From the NCBI RefSeq assembly GCF_030272615.1, contig NC_081409.1:612433755-612497754 (forward strand): 64,000 nucleotides of DNA, written 5' to 3'. Shown here piece after piece: positions 33,740 to 46,515 of the stretch (positions are counted from its first letter, which is position 1; every line of letters begins with the position of its first letter). The translations under genes and the position numbers were made by a program. The notes beneath the pieces were generated by a model, which saw nothing but the letters and a program-made list of their open reading frames with translations, was not told where the DNA came from and ran no database searches. The stretch is from Cryptomeria japonica (Eukaryota; Streptophyta; Pinopsida; Cupressales; Cupressaceae).

Positions 33740-35515
33740 GTCAATTTGTCAACTACACCAAGGTTATCCCAAATTTTGACAAATTTGTCAGGGCTCAAAA
33801 GACCTGGTAAGAATGTTTGTAGTTTGGTCCTCTATCAAAAAGTATTGTAACATCACTGCTCCATCCTCCACAAGTTGTCATATGAAATGACAATGAAGCT
33901 CAATATATTTTATACGCTCATGGAAGACTAGATTCTTGGCCAACTTTACCACCCCTTGGTTGTCACAAAAAAAAGGGTTGAGGCCCTACTTGAGACATTT
34001 GCATGGTCTAAAAGCATCCTCCATAGCCATACTACCTCACATGTTGGTTTGATTGTTCCCCAATGCTTTGAATCTGTCAAAGAAAGTGCTACCACCGGTT
34101 GCTTCTTATTGGCCCATGTGATTACACTCATACCAAGACTGAAAACATACCCAAAAGTGGACTTCCTATCATCAACACAACCTACCCAATCTAAATCTAT
34201 GAATCTAACCAAATAAGGATTTTTGCTTCTATTATACAAAATGTCAAAGTTGAATGTACCTTTCACATATCTCATCACCCACTTCACGCAACCCAATGTT
34301 CTACCTTAGGGGCTATCATGAACCTGGAAATGTAACTCACTGCATAGCTCAAGTCAGGTCTAGTGGCTATGAGATAGATAAGGCTGCCTACTAGTTGCCT
34401 AAATGTTGACTCATTAATCAACTTTAAGTCTATTCTGGTTGAAAGCTTCAGCCCTTTCTCCATAGGTGCAGTAAAGATTTTGTGATGTGTCAATCTAAAC
34501 TTGTCTAGCAAACTCCTAACATATTTAGAGTAAGAAATGAAAATACGACATGTTTGTCAAACCTCTACACCTAGGCAATAATGTAGGAGCCTAAGTCTAT
34601 CATGTCAAAAGCCTTGCTCAAATTCCATTTGATTTTCTCAATCGAGTGTGCCTCACTACCTGTTATGATGATATCATCCACATAAATGACTAGAAGGATG
34701 ATGCAATTGCCTATTATTTTGGCGTACAAGTTAGGATCTGAAGGACTTCGTTGAAACCCATGTTCATCCAAATACCTATCAATCTTTATGTACCATGCCC
34801 TGGGTGCCTGTTCAAGGCCATAAAAAAGCCTTTGTCAATCTGCATATGTGATGCTCCCTTCCTACAACCTGAAATCCTTAAAACTGATTCATGTACACTT
34901 CTTCCTCTAATTCACCATTGAGGAAGGCACTCTTTACATCTATTTGATGGACTTTACAACCAAATTGAGTTGCCATGGCCAGAACCGATTGGATGGTGCT
35001 CATCTTTGTTGTAGGAGCAAAGGTCTCCTCGTAATCAATACCTTCTCTCTACAAGAACCATTTCGCCACCAACCTTGCTTTGTACTCACCAAACATACCA
35101 ACAAATTTGTACTTAACTTTTACACCCATTTGCAGCCAATACGTTTCTTCCCTAGTGGAAAATCTGAAAGAAACCAAGCTTTATTCTTTGTAAAACTTTG
35201 ATGTTCAGATTCCATTGCCAATTCCCATTCAATTTTACCTTTTGCTTCTACAAAATATGGGTTTCAAAAACACTCTGAAAGTTGGCCATAAGAGAAGAGT
35301 TAATTGTGTTTTGCTTGCTCTTTGCCTCTAGAAGATCTACCCTTGATCATCTCATCATTCCGAACATCACCAATGAGATTTTCCCACCACTCAGGTCTCT
35401 ATGAAGAAACCCCTCCAATCCAAATCATCATGGTCAGCATGACTTGGGCTACCTAGTACTATATCATCTAGATGTTGATTCAAGTTCTCCTCAAGAAACT
35501 CTTCTGGTACAGGTT
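33740..35515 (-). pseudogene. copia reverse transcriptase and RNase H, decayed
   Basis: Pieces in order: EEVYMN and a GLEQ-like palm segment (about 34.8-35.0 kb); DEHGFQRSPSDPNLY and the catalytic box YVDDIIITG (about 34673-34700); QLVGSLIYLIATRPDLSYAV (34284-34511); and RNase H with DWVGCVDDRKSTFGYVFSLG and a KKQPVVALS segment (33946-34296). A tail reading LIEDQTTNILT precedes the purine tract. Stops and frameshifts are scattered through it. In live elements this enzyme copies element RNA in cytoplasmic particles. Confidence 0.85.
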
Positions 35516-36793
35516 CTCTTCAAATTTGTGATTAGAACAAAAAAACAATTTTTCTAGCTATTTTTGTCTTTTCTATAGGCAAAATAGTAGAGATAAGCAT
35601 CACATATGACACAACTAAGATGCATGCAAGCTATGTTATGAAATAACTTGCAAAATAGAAGAATATGATATGAATTATGCTGCAAATACTTGTTAATAAT
35701 ATGCCACTTTGAAGGGGCAACCTCCTAATCCACTTCAAAAGGTTACCTCCAATAGTCTTCACCAAGAACAAAATACTCAACATGATGACAATAACCAACC
35801 TCTACCTCCTATATATATCATACTTCTGCCTAAGATATCACCTAGACCAACTTAGACAACAACATATAATCCCTAAGGCAGCCTAATTAACTAAATTATA
35901 ATACAACAATGATAATATGATTTAATTAAGCATTAAGGTAGCCATAAGTTGACTACTCATAACCCAATACAAAATATAAGATTACGGGCATAACAAGCTA
36001 CAAGCAAGGCAAGACTCTTGTTTCACATATGGTCCAAGTTAAAAAATTACCAAGTGAGCATGAATTCGAAAACAAGACAAATTTGTAACTATCCAGGTCA
36101 GGAATTTGCTGCATATGACTATTGTGAAGACACTTTGACATTTCCCTTGAATAAGTGTGGTGATTGGTCATAATAAATCAAGAGGTTATTAATCCCATAC
36201 CATCAAGATATTGTCATTCAGATTATAACGATTGTCAAATCCAACAGGTGCAGCAAATTTCCTGAGTTGAAGTTTAATTGTCAAATTGATTGAAACCGTT
36301 GTTGGTCCCAACCCATGTCGACATGTAGAGTGGGAAGTACATGCTGAGCATCAAACTTTCATCGGCAAAAGATTTGCTGTTTAGAATTGCCGTAATGACT
36401 ATGATGTGTGCAAAGAGTGAAAAGGCAACACTCTTCTCTTTCGTGCCAAAGCGGCTTCTATTTCAAGCGAATGAGTGTGGATTTGAAACCCAGACACATT
36501 TGAGACTGTTCTACATCAGGAACCACTTATGACTATTGTTTGCTCTTAATAAGTGCAGTATTTGGTCTAAATGATCAAGAGGTTGATGAAGGCCATAACA
36601 TCAAGACTGGTGTTATTTGGCTTATAGAAACTATTAAATACATTGGAGGTGTAAATTACCTAGGATGTAGAAGTACAATTGTAATGGCATAAAATTTTCT
36701 ATTTGCAATTTTGAGTTCAAAACCTACTTTCCTTAGAAAACAAGACTTGGATAGGTGGAAGAAGTTGCAAGAGATGAGTTTAGATGATCAAGT
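35516..36793. other. Unassigned DNA with an old duplication
   Basis: No gene is recognised. Segments near 36111-36290 and 36521-36680 share an order of landmarks (ATGACTATTGT, ATCAAGAGGTT, CATCAAGA) and look like an old direct duplication about 410 bp apart. Confidence 0.4.
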
Positions 36794-37010
36794 TCATGGC
36801 ATTGTCTTTTGAGTGAATAGCTTCATTTGATAAGTGTTCCATGAACTTATTGACCTCTCTAAGAGTATATTATATTTTGATACTATTGGTTGCATCCACC
36901 AATCTGTATAGGGAGGTCTACATTGTTGTAGTTTTGGCAAAAACTTAATTACTAACATAGAATCACTTTCAATGACCAATTTCTCTATATTCATTTTAAT
37001 TGCCATGTTC
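36794..37010 (-). pseudogene. RNase H-like fragment
   Basis: A 70-codon frame contains MAIKMNIEKLVIESDSMLVI followed by CRPPYTDWW. This resembles the plant RVT_3 RNase H segment, in which a helix is followed by LxVExDSxxVV and a PPW/Y turn. That domain occurs both in LINE ORF2 tails and in stand-alone plant genes. Neighbouring sequence gave no further support, so the source element is unknown. Confidence 0.35.
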
Positions 37011-39065
37011 CTCTATGCGTTGGTATCTTTCCAAAGGAAATTAATAGCAAAATTGAAGTATTCCTAATTTTGTTCAATGAGGTGGTGAGGTCTGCTGAAT
37101 CAAACTCAAAAGAAGCTGAGTTGACATGCTCAATGCCTACCCTAATTGCTGTTGATAATTGAGATGACTCATTTGCTGATAAAAGTTATTGGTAAGTCTA
37201 TTTTTTTATGTTGATGAAGGCATATTTAATGTTTTCCCATTCTTATAGTTTCTAAGGAGTCTGTCTACCTCTTCCAACAACTCATTTAACTAAGCAACTC
37301 TTAATGACTCTTCTGCCCTTTTAAGTCAGGACTTCTCTCTCTAATAACCCTTGTACTGTTTCTGAAGTCAGTTCATTTTCCTCCTGGGTGGTTTCATCAA
37401 TTCTCATCTTCTGCACTTCATTGGCAATGTCATCTTGGCTTTTCAAAGTGGAAATTTCTTTTCAATGCAGAAAACATGCCAGTTACCAATAATAACCTAT
37501 ATTCTATATTTGCAATTTTTTTTCTAAAAAATTTTGCTGCATCGATTTTCCACTGAAACATGGTATCCTTCTTGATTAGATTACTTAAGTGTGCTTTTTA
37601 GAAACTTCCGGATTTCTAATGGAACTGTCTAGTGATTGAGAGGAATACACATCGCTACTCCATTTTAATTTTTATTTAAGTGGCATGGCATCTTACTAAA
37701 CCTGCAAGCACCCACACCCTTCCAACTTCAAGATCTTTGAAATTTAATAACAAAAATTGGCATCTTGTTGCTTGAGAGATATGGATAAAGCACTTTGCCT
37801 TGCAATTTGGAACTTTCTAAAACCATCCTCAACTTATTCAAGCTTAGCTTTAATACAGACAAGATCAACAAGCATCTTTCGATCGATGACAATGACAAGT
37901 TGAAATTCAGGACTCCTTATTTCTCATTCTAGAACCCTACTACTCTTTTTTTCTGAACTAAGCCTTGAGCTCAATGTTTGCACTTCCATTTCATCTATTC
38001 CACATCAACATTAATCTCCTTCTACCTTATGGTCGAGTCCATCTACGTGTTCGCCTAAATGTCAGCGAGATCATTAAGAGTTCCATTCTTCAAAGATATT
38101 GATCCCTTACTATTTGGATATCTCTGAGCTTATGTTTTGATCTCTTTTTATTATCAGCACAATCTCCCGACTTACATATCAAAATGAAGTAAATGCACTA
38201 TAAAAGTCCTTAATTGACTGCCCAAGACTCAATCAACAAATCCAATCTTTTCCATGAGTAATTTAGGCTCACCAGTGCTAATATCAATGTTTCTTTTGAA
38301 ATCAACGAGGTCATCATCAATACCAAGCCTCATCTACATAAAGGGTTGAACACTTGCAAGAAGAAACAAAGAAAAGCTCTCTCAATTGACTTCATTAACA
38401 TCTTCATGGTCATAAGGCACAATATAATCAACTTTCTTCTACCTCCTCAAAGAAGAGGGTTGCGTTTGTCCTACCGGTGGTGACTTCCTCCTCTTTGATG
38501 AGGGCTGATTGATTGGCCTTCATATTTTCCCACCTCTTTTGAGCTGACTTAACACTGGAAACAGATGAAGACCACCTCTTTTGTGCTGACTTGACATTGA
38601 AAACATATCATTTTATGTGCATTTCAACATTGCAAAACTTTCACTGTAGTAGAAGCATACCGGCCTCCTAGGACTTGTTCTTTTAAAAAATAGTCTATCC
38701 TACAAGATGCTGACCCAAAATAACTCCTTTTGATACATTTGGATCCACTCCCTCAATGCTTAAACCAGCAGCAATATCAATTGTTTCATCTGAGCCCAAT
38801 ATCTTCTCAGACATGCTCCAACATTCAAAAATATGGCATTTCCATTATAGGCTCATTCTTCAAATTCTTAAAGAGTCAGGTTCTTTGCCCCAAGATTTCC
38901 TTCTTTTTCAATGCTATCAGCCTCCGTATCACTTGACAAATTTATAACTATGCTCATATTCCATCTTTACAACCCCATAGACGAATGCAACAATATTAAT
39001 GGCTTGCTGCTGACTTTGTGGCTCCAATTCACCTTGAAGGATCTCTCCATACTCTAATTTGTACC
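37011..39065. other. Unassigned DNA
   Basis: Short open frames on both strands show no recognised motif. It is the left flank of the giant LTR at 39066. Confidence 0.35.
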
Positions 39066-39699
39066 TATTGTGACCTAATCACACATCACTCCATTCCAAA
39101 TGGGAACCCACTACTTTTCAGGTGCTCTTGGTCTTTTGGTTTTGGTTCTTGTGGTCTTTTCACAGCAGTCCCTTCGGTCTTCCCAGTTTGCAAGTGTTTT
39201 TGATAAATTCTGATCAGATCTGAAAGTGTTTTGAGCATATTTGACTAAGTCCGGAACCTGTTTTGTCTATTTTAAGGTTTCGCCCTTTGGACTTAGATTT
39301 GAGGACATTTCCTTAGGAATTTGGAAAATCTGAACATTACAATGAAGTCATGACCCTTCAAGGAACCTAGCAATGAAATTTGAGCAAATTCTGAGCACTT
39401 TCTATTTTTAGTAAGTTTCACTACATCCCGAATTGGCCTACTTTTGCCAAAAAAAAACAAACTACTATGTTTAGCAGTTTTTTATTTTTTAGTGAGCGTC
39501 ACCTTGTCATGGTTTGCCCTAATTTGATGTTTTGAAGTACTTACTATTTTTAGTGAGTCTATTTTGGGCAGGTCCATCTCTGGTAGTGGTCAAAACATTG
39601 AAGGCAGAGCATTCCTGGAAACCCAAGTCTAAATCCAGAAAGTTGAAAAAGAAGACAAGTGATCAAAAAAATGGCCAAGTATGAGATTCTTTCCTGAAG

Positions 39700-40450
39700 T
39701 GGAAAAAGCACGATAACCCTTCTCTAAGGTAAGAGAAATTCACTTCATTCCAAGAATGGTATCCATATCCGGATGATGAGCAAAAATGGACAAGTCAAGG
39801 AAGAAATCCGAACTTCATCAAAATTCCTTTACCATGGCAAAAATCCACCCAAGCATGGAGATGGATGCCAAATCAACGAGGAGGAATTTTCCTCCAAAGT
39901 GTCCTACACATAGTGATTTCAGCACTCTAGATGAGAAATGGGCGCTAGAAGGGGGTACAGGAGGAATTTCATCCTAAGTCAAGAATCATCCTCCATGTGA
40001 AAATGGCGCCCAAGTCAATGCATAGAGCATCAAAACAAGGTAAAGGAGGAATTTTCCAAAAAGGCACGTTTTCCTACACCAAGTGGAATTAGTGCCCGAA
40101 CTTGAAGGAGAGCACCAAAATAGTGAGCAAGAGGAATTTCCAAGTGCAAAGCAAAATCCTATTCCATGGTGAAATGGCGCTCTAGGATGAGGAAGAGTGC
40201 CAAACAAGGGTAGAGGAGGAATTTTCTCCCAACGCATGAATTCCTCCATCAAGGCAAATTTTGCCCAAGGCATGATGATGGGTGCTAAAATGGCATACAG
40301 GGAGGAAAATTCGAAGTTTTCAAAATTCCTTTCTCAAGGAAGAATTTCGCCCAAGATGAAGAAATTCTAAGATGATGAAAAATTGATTAAGTGACAATTT
40401 TCTCTCCTAAATTCCAAAGCTCAAGATGGGATAAATTCCGAAAAAAATTG
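39700..40450. repeat. Degenerate repeat region with GCGCC/TTCGCCCAAG words
   Basis: Words such as ATGGCGCCCAAG, ATGGCGCTC and ATTTCGCCCAAG, with AGGAGGAATTTTC between them, recur irregularly. This occupies the position of the AAGTCCGCC region in the 3.75-kb solo LTR and of the CCGAA-GCAAA region in copy 3. Confidence 0.5.
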
Positions 40451-42489
40451 GAAAAGTGATTGATTGATCAAAAAATCTCCTTCAGAAAAAGATGAGCACA
40501 AGAACACGAAAAAATTCCTTCAAGATAAAATTTCTCTCTACAACAATTTTCTTTCCTAAAATTCTAGACGATCAGGATTCCTACTGAAGCGGATAAAATT
40601 GTCAAAATCCTTTCAAGAAAGGAAAATCTTTCAAAATATCTCTATGCATCCAAAATAGAAAGATTTTCCGCAATTAATGAGTTGGCAACATGCAAAGGGA
40701 ATATTCCGCATTTATGACACATAATTCAAGGATTTTTTGAAATTTCCATTTTTGAACTCAACGTTGATAACGGGGTCTATTTGCATGGCGAGTTGTCAAG
40801 GGAAACATGACACATTTTAAATGCAACTGCCAATTTTTACCTTTCGCCAACTTAGCAGCTTAGTGGAAGAATTCTATTTAAACAAAGAATTGGGATTCAT
40901 TTCTCACAACGGTTATTGGAGAAATTTGAAGCTAGAGAGAAGTGGAGAAAAGTCAAAGCGGAGTTTTTTTATTTTTTCAAAGGTTCTTGTCCTTGGAGAG
41001 GTTTTATTTTAAACCAAGTTTAGAATTTACAGGTTGGAATTCCTTCCTCATGGATTTGTCAATTTCCTTTATGATAATTTTTAATGTTATTTATTTTATT
41101 TTGTAGAAATGGCGGAATCCAACAAAGCTGCAAATACTTCCTAACAAGCACAGATCAAAAATAAGCAAAAGGGATTCTTCTAGAGTCAAAGATTATTTCA
41201 AAGTGGAAGGAAGTCAGCGATACTAACTTAGGCACATTACAGTTGGGAGAATTCCGGAAGAGTTTTTGGAACAGCAGGGTGTGCTTCGTTAGCCATTACC
41301 ACCAGCATTGTCAAAAGTGGGATCGTTGCAGTTGTCGACTTTCCTCTAGCCATCCAATGCCCAGAGCTGATAATGGAATGCGCAAAATATCATTAATGCT
41401 AAGAGAAGAGCAATTTTGGCACCGGATTGAAAGCTCCTGGCCAACTTAACAGCTAAAGCCTAAAACAATTGGAAAAACATTCAAAATTCTGACATACCAA
41501 CCCATGATTTACAAAACCAAAGAAAGAGCAACAATGATATATGATGCTCGCATTGAGAAATGTGTTGTAATAATTAACAAAGTCTAGATGCCGAAAGCAA
41601 AGCCACACATTTCCAAGATGCCTAAGCAGATCACCAACATGGACTTTAAGTAGGACTATGTCAACCTTGTGCTGATTGCTGAGCCGAATCATGGGATGTC
41701 AACAGGCCGCCTTATTTGAACCTTGGATGTTTTTCTTCATCAGTGAAGTAATGGAAGGTGATGGAATAGTAGATAGGGCAAGGTTGATCAGTCACAACTT
41801 AAATTAACTAAAACATTTGAAGCAATCCCAGTCTACTATGAAATGAGCAAATTAATATGTCATCTACTCGCTAACAAGAATGAGCATATTCAATGGCTTG
41901 CCAGGAAAGGGACCCATGGGATGTGGACCAGGACAACTGAAAGTTCATAAATGTTATCGCAGTTGCACTTGTACAACACTACTTTCAAGTTGGTAAGCAA
42001 CACCTTCACAATGCATTTGACCAAACTGTTACAAGGTAGAGTCCGAACGAGGTTGTTGCAAGAGGCTAGAAAGGTGATAAAGAAGTACGGAGCTTGGTTT
42101 ATCCAATTTCCAAAGTTTACCTACACCCCGGTCCAAGGATTCTCGAACCAGCTGCATAAGTTGCGAAGATATCCAACAGACAAGATGATGCTACTAGAGC
42201 TTACCAGGCAGCTGACCGCCTATGAAAAAATCCAAAAGAAGAAGAGGAAGTTGTTAGTAGAACTTCCAATTGTCTTAGGAGACTATGCGGAAATGTGTCC
42301 AACGTTGGCAGCAGCTGAAAAGTTAGAGGAGGAACTATCATTCCACCACTTAACATTCCATTCAGCAAGGTAATGTTTTGAACCATACAACAAGATCCAG
42401 AAGCTTGCAAGAGTGGAGCACAAGCACAAAATCCAGAGAAGGTTGCAGGAGTGGAGCACAAGCACAAAATCCAGCTGGAAGATTACTGA

Positions 42490-45400
42490 TGTTACATCCC
42501 ACTTGTGCCCTAGTTGATTATGTGCAATATTTACGTCTTGATACATGTTAACCCTAGTGCATTTTTTTTTGATATACTTTTAAGATGTTTAATGTGCCCT
42601 AGTTTCATGCTTTAATTGATGGATTTGTTCAGATGATTATGCATATGTGAATGATGATAATTATGCCTTCTATGATGATTTGATGGACTTTGATTGATTA
42701 ATTGATGAATTTACAGTTAACAATATGATATAATGTTTTACTTTTGTCATGAATTATTAATTATCAGAACTGGGCAAGATTTGGATCTAACCGATTCCGT
42801 TGGCCAAGTGTGTGCAAGAGACCATCGTCCTCCACGAAAGGAGGGAAAGTATCATCAGGTTGGGAGGTGAAAGGAAAGAAAGGACTCAATGTCATTTGAA
42901 AACCCTAACCTAAGCCAGGTAAACTTATGTTGACCTTGTCAGACCTTGTTAGCCAATGCACAAGGTAACCTAGAGGGTCAGTGCAGAGAGTTTAGGGTTT
43001 ATAACCCTAGGTTTTGTCGCCTCTCAAGGTAATTATTAATTATTATCATTAATTAATTATTTCATTAATTATTAATCAAATTTAGCTGTGACTGATTTTT
43101 TTTTTTATATATATATATATATATATCTTATGTGAATACCTGGGTACGAGAGTACATACACATGGTCGTATACGTACTTCCGCAGTCAGGTTACATAAGA
43201 TGTATGGTCGTATATATATAAATATATATGAATATGTATATTTAAACCAGTTAATAATATTTCATGACAAGGTTTATTTTAATTAAATAAATTAATATTT
43301 TGCCAACTTTAATTGGCAACTCAATAATTCTAGTAAACGAGAGGGGGAGACATGTAATTAAATCTCTCCTAAAGCCACTAGGAGAGTCGGCTTGGAATAT
43401 TTTGATAATGTTGAAAGGAAATAAGTTTTCAATAAAACATTTTAATCTTATTCAACGCTAAGCCATGACATATTCCTCATTCAATAGCAAGTTATAATAT
43501 TTTATCGGGCTATTGGAGGTTTGTTAAAAAAATAAAGAGTAAAGGAAATTAAAACCAATTTATCGCCATCGAGCATTTTGGAGGAATATGAATTAAAACT
43601 TATGTTGTAAAAAACCTCATTGATATCGATATGGGAAAAGATATTTATTTTGGGAAAAGATATTTTTTTTCACAAGAATGCTGAACGCGTGAGGGAGAAG
43701 CTTCTTCTGGAAGCAGAATGCTGAAGGCGTGAGAATGGAGCACGAGATTAACATGACTCCTGTCGGGTTTGGAATACCGCCTGGTTTTAGGGCATTGCAA
43801 GAAGGAATCAAGTTTTTGGATAATAAATAAACCGTTCTAGAAGGGGAACGAGGCATTATTGTTATTCTTCTTCTACGGCAGGGAATAAGGGTTTGCTTGG
43901 TATTTTCAGTGATTTCAGCTTATGTTTGCAGTGTGGAAAGCTTGATTCAGAGATTCATCTTCTTAAAGACAGACCAGGTCATGTTACCTTCTTAGACCTG
44001 TGATTTTACTCTTTACTCTTCCTTTGTTCTTAAATTTTGAAATTAAATTGGAAGAAATGCAAAAATGTCTCTGTTATGTGTGAATTGCTTGAAGTTTTAG
44101 AGAATTTCTTGGAAGATCATATGGGGTTTAAAAAACCTTCTGCATTCTTATGAAGTATATTTGTTACTGTTTCAGTTTTAACAATAATAACCAGTATGAT
44201 GTAATTCCATGTATTCTGAGTAGGGTTTTGGGTATTTGAAAACAAAAAAGGAGATATACATACTACAGCTGCATTATTCTGTAGTCAATTAAAATTACTG
44301 GCTAATATTTGAAAATTAGGAAGTAATTTCCCTTTCAAAACTGCTCTTAATTCATATAGAAGGGCTTACGTAGCTGTGACTGCATTTGTTTCTTTTGTTC
44401 CTCTTAATATGAGAGATGTACTGGGTTTTATACATATATATTTGTATGTACATTAAGTATATATATAAATATGTGTGTATAAAAACCTGCACAGCGGTCT
44501 CTACAAGTCTGATGTAAAATGTGAAGGTATAAAAGACCCTATACTTCCGATGTTGGACTAGGGTTTGAATAGTTTGCAAATTATAAGGAAATTTATATAT
44601 TAATTTCTGCTGCGACTATGCTGTTAGCTTCTTTTGAACAGCGAAACCTTGCTTCCTTCATAAAAATTGTGGGCAAACTATAGATATCTGAGTTCTTTAA
44701 TAGAACTACTATTTCTTCATTATATCAATGTTGGGTTATAAAATTTATTTTCTCTCTGTTATGAAACCTAAACTACAGTAGCAGCCTTTGTGAAAACCTA
44801 AGCGTATTATTGTTAACCTCTGCTTACGATCTGGATGTTACGTTGCTTTAAGAAAATTAAACCTAAACCTGAAGAGTCTGATAATACTTAAGTGTATGTG
44901 AGGGTGCGGGTACAGGTGCACATTTGCACACGTACTTTGACATATACCGGCAAGCATGTACCAATGTGATTTAAAACTGGTAATACTTGATGTATATGTA
45001 AAGGTATTTGTGCTCGTGTGTTCGTGTATGTGTACCTTAACATGCACCGGTAAGCATATTTCAGCATAGTGATGCAGACTTTTACCATTCAATGGAAGGG
45101 TGTTCATTTCCGAGACAAGTTAATGAAGATTTTGACATCTTATCCAAGACTTCAGAACTTTCTTAGACTATGAAGACAAGATAGCTCTTAGATAAAATTA
45201 TTTTATCGAGATTACCCTCTCTAGATTAAGAAATTAACCTATATCCTAGCCTAGGAAGGCAGTGGGTAGAAGAGCACTATTGTACATGATGCAGTTAGCA
45301 TCACTACTGGAAGGTCACTCTCAAGATGCCAGGACAGTAGAGACATGTCCAGCAAAGTTATATTCCATACTCAGGAATTGTGCGTACAATCAGCGGCTCT

Positions 45401-46214
45401 TATGCCCCTATCTTCCCAAGCCAGGGATTCAGTTGAGACATCATAAAACATTGCAGCCTTGAATGTGAAAGAAAGTAATGATAACATTTTAGAGTACTAA
45501 AATTGTGTCAAATGTACGCTAAACACAAAGTTGGGTCTTAGATTCCCTTTTGGAGTTCAATTGAACTCCGCAAACCTAGACTTATTGCCGAGAAGGGTGA
45601 GATCATTGGCAGCGCGTTAATTTGTGCTTACAGTGTAAAACCTTGGCCAAGGTGGTGTTGCGTAATGCATGCACTCGTCTGATCTTTAGTACCAGATACA
45701 CCTTTAGTCAAGGCGTCATACTAGTAGGGAGCTACCCTTAGTGTATGACCGACTAAGCGTGTAGGTCCTAACACCAAGTCTCAGATGGCATTGAGTTCTC
45801 TTTTTCCATTACCTCCCTACGAAGGGTCGGGCCAATCCAGATGGATATGGCACAGGGGACTAGATAGTCTGTGGTTGGGTAGAAAGGCGCCCTAATGATA
45901 CTTTCCCTCCTCACCAGTATCATGACAGAGTTTCGAAGTTCAGAGTTTTAGCATCAGTTGAAAGTACTCTCTAAACCCTTTCTCTCTTTTATTCATGCAA
46001 TGTTATTTATTTCTTTATCTTACATATATGTTTAATTTTAGTTCAATTAAATTACTTTCAGTTATTATTATCCTTGTTTTAAAAAAAAAAAAATCTCTTA
46101 TTTCTATGTTACTTGCAATGTTTATGTTAACGGCTATATTTGCAACGGTTACATTCATTTCAGTTAGTTACATTTTTGAATAAATGTTTCCTTTAAATGT
46201 TTAGTCATGTTACA
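42490..46214 (+). mobile_element. Large solo LTR (3.7 kb) nested in ORF A'
   Basis: It starts TGTTACATCCCAC and ends GTCATGTTACA. It is flanked by ACTGA (42485-42489) and ACTAA (46215-46219), a 5-bp duplication with one transition. Homology of ORF A' to ORF A stops on the left at an EDY codon group and resumes on the right a few codons later, confirming an insertion. No gag or pol is visible inside. The downstream part shares a CTAAACCCTTTCTCTC-type block with the giant LTR U5 segments, so it may be a distant relative of them. Confidence 0.75.
43103..43127. repeat. (TA)n microsatellite
   Basis: An uninterrupted run of TA dinucleotides after a T run, inside the nested solo LTR. Confidence 0.9.
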
Positions 46215-46515
46215 ACTAAGCCAATGCCAAACATGACTTTGAAGTCAGAAGAAGGATGTTTTTCAAATTGTCCCTTAACATGATAAGACTTTGTGTAGTA
46301 GTTCAGGTCTCGGATCAGGTTAAGGAAGATGAAAATGTGGTTCAACGAAAGTATGAAATCTAAAGAATAGGCCTATTCAGGCTGCAAATTGGTTACAGTC
46401 GAAGGTTGATGATTTGAGTGTTTTAAGTAGGTCAATCATAAAATTTACTAGGCACTAGGTTGAACAGCATACCACAAAGTACAAAGCAGATAATGTTCAC
46501 TTGACTTACCAATTG

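Larger units (their letters stand above)
33519..35515 (-). mobile_element. 3' half of a Ty1/copia element
   Basis: On the minus strand, decayed reverse transcriptase and RNase H are followed by a purine tract AAGGGAGGG (plus-strand complement at 33727-33735) and an LTR starting TGTTAAAATAATATT (33726). The LTR probably ends near 33519. The 5' half (gag to integrase) is missing. The purine tract and neighbouring CATTAAGGGAGGG context are shared with the small element at 30596-32721. Confidence 0.7.
41109..46515 (+). pseudogene. ORF A' in giant LTR copy 2, split by a solo LTR
   Basis: Homology to ORF A of copy 3 begins at the ATG at 41109, just after a pyrimidine-rich stretch ending TTTTGTAG. 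Matching blocks include SDTNLG against SDTDLG, FPLAIQCPELIMECA against FPPAVQNYELVVEAA, and KKYGAWFIQFPKF with RRYPTDKMMLLEL (41951-42373). After the solo LTR at 42490-46214 the match continues with DFEVRRRMFFKLSLNMIRL and ends at the TGA of 46514-46516. Stops and frameshifts are frequent. The function of the family is unknown to me. Confidence 0.6.
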
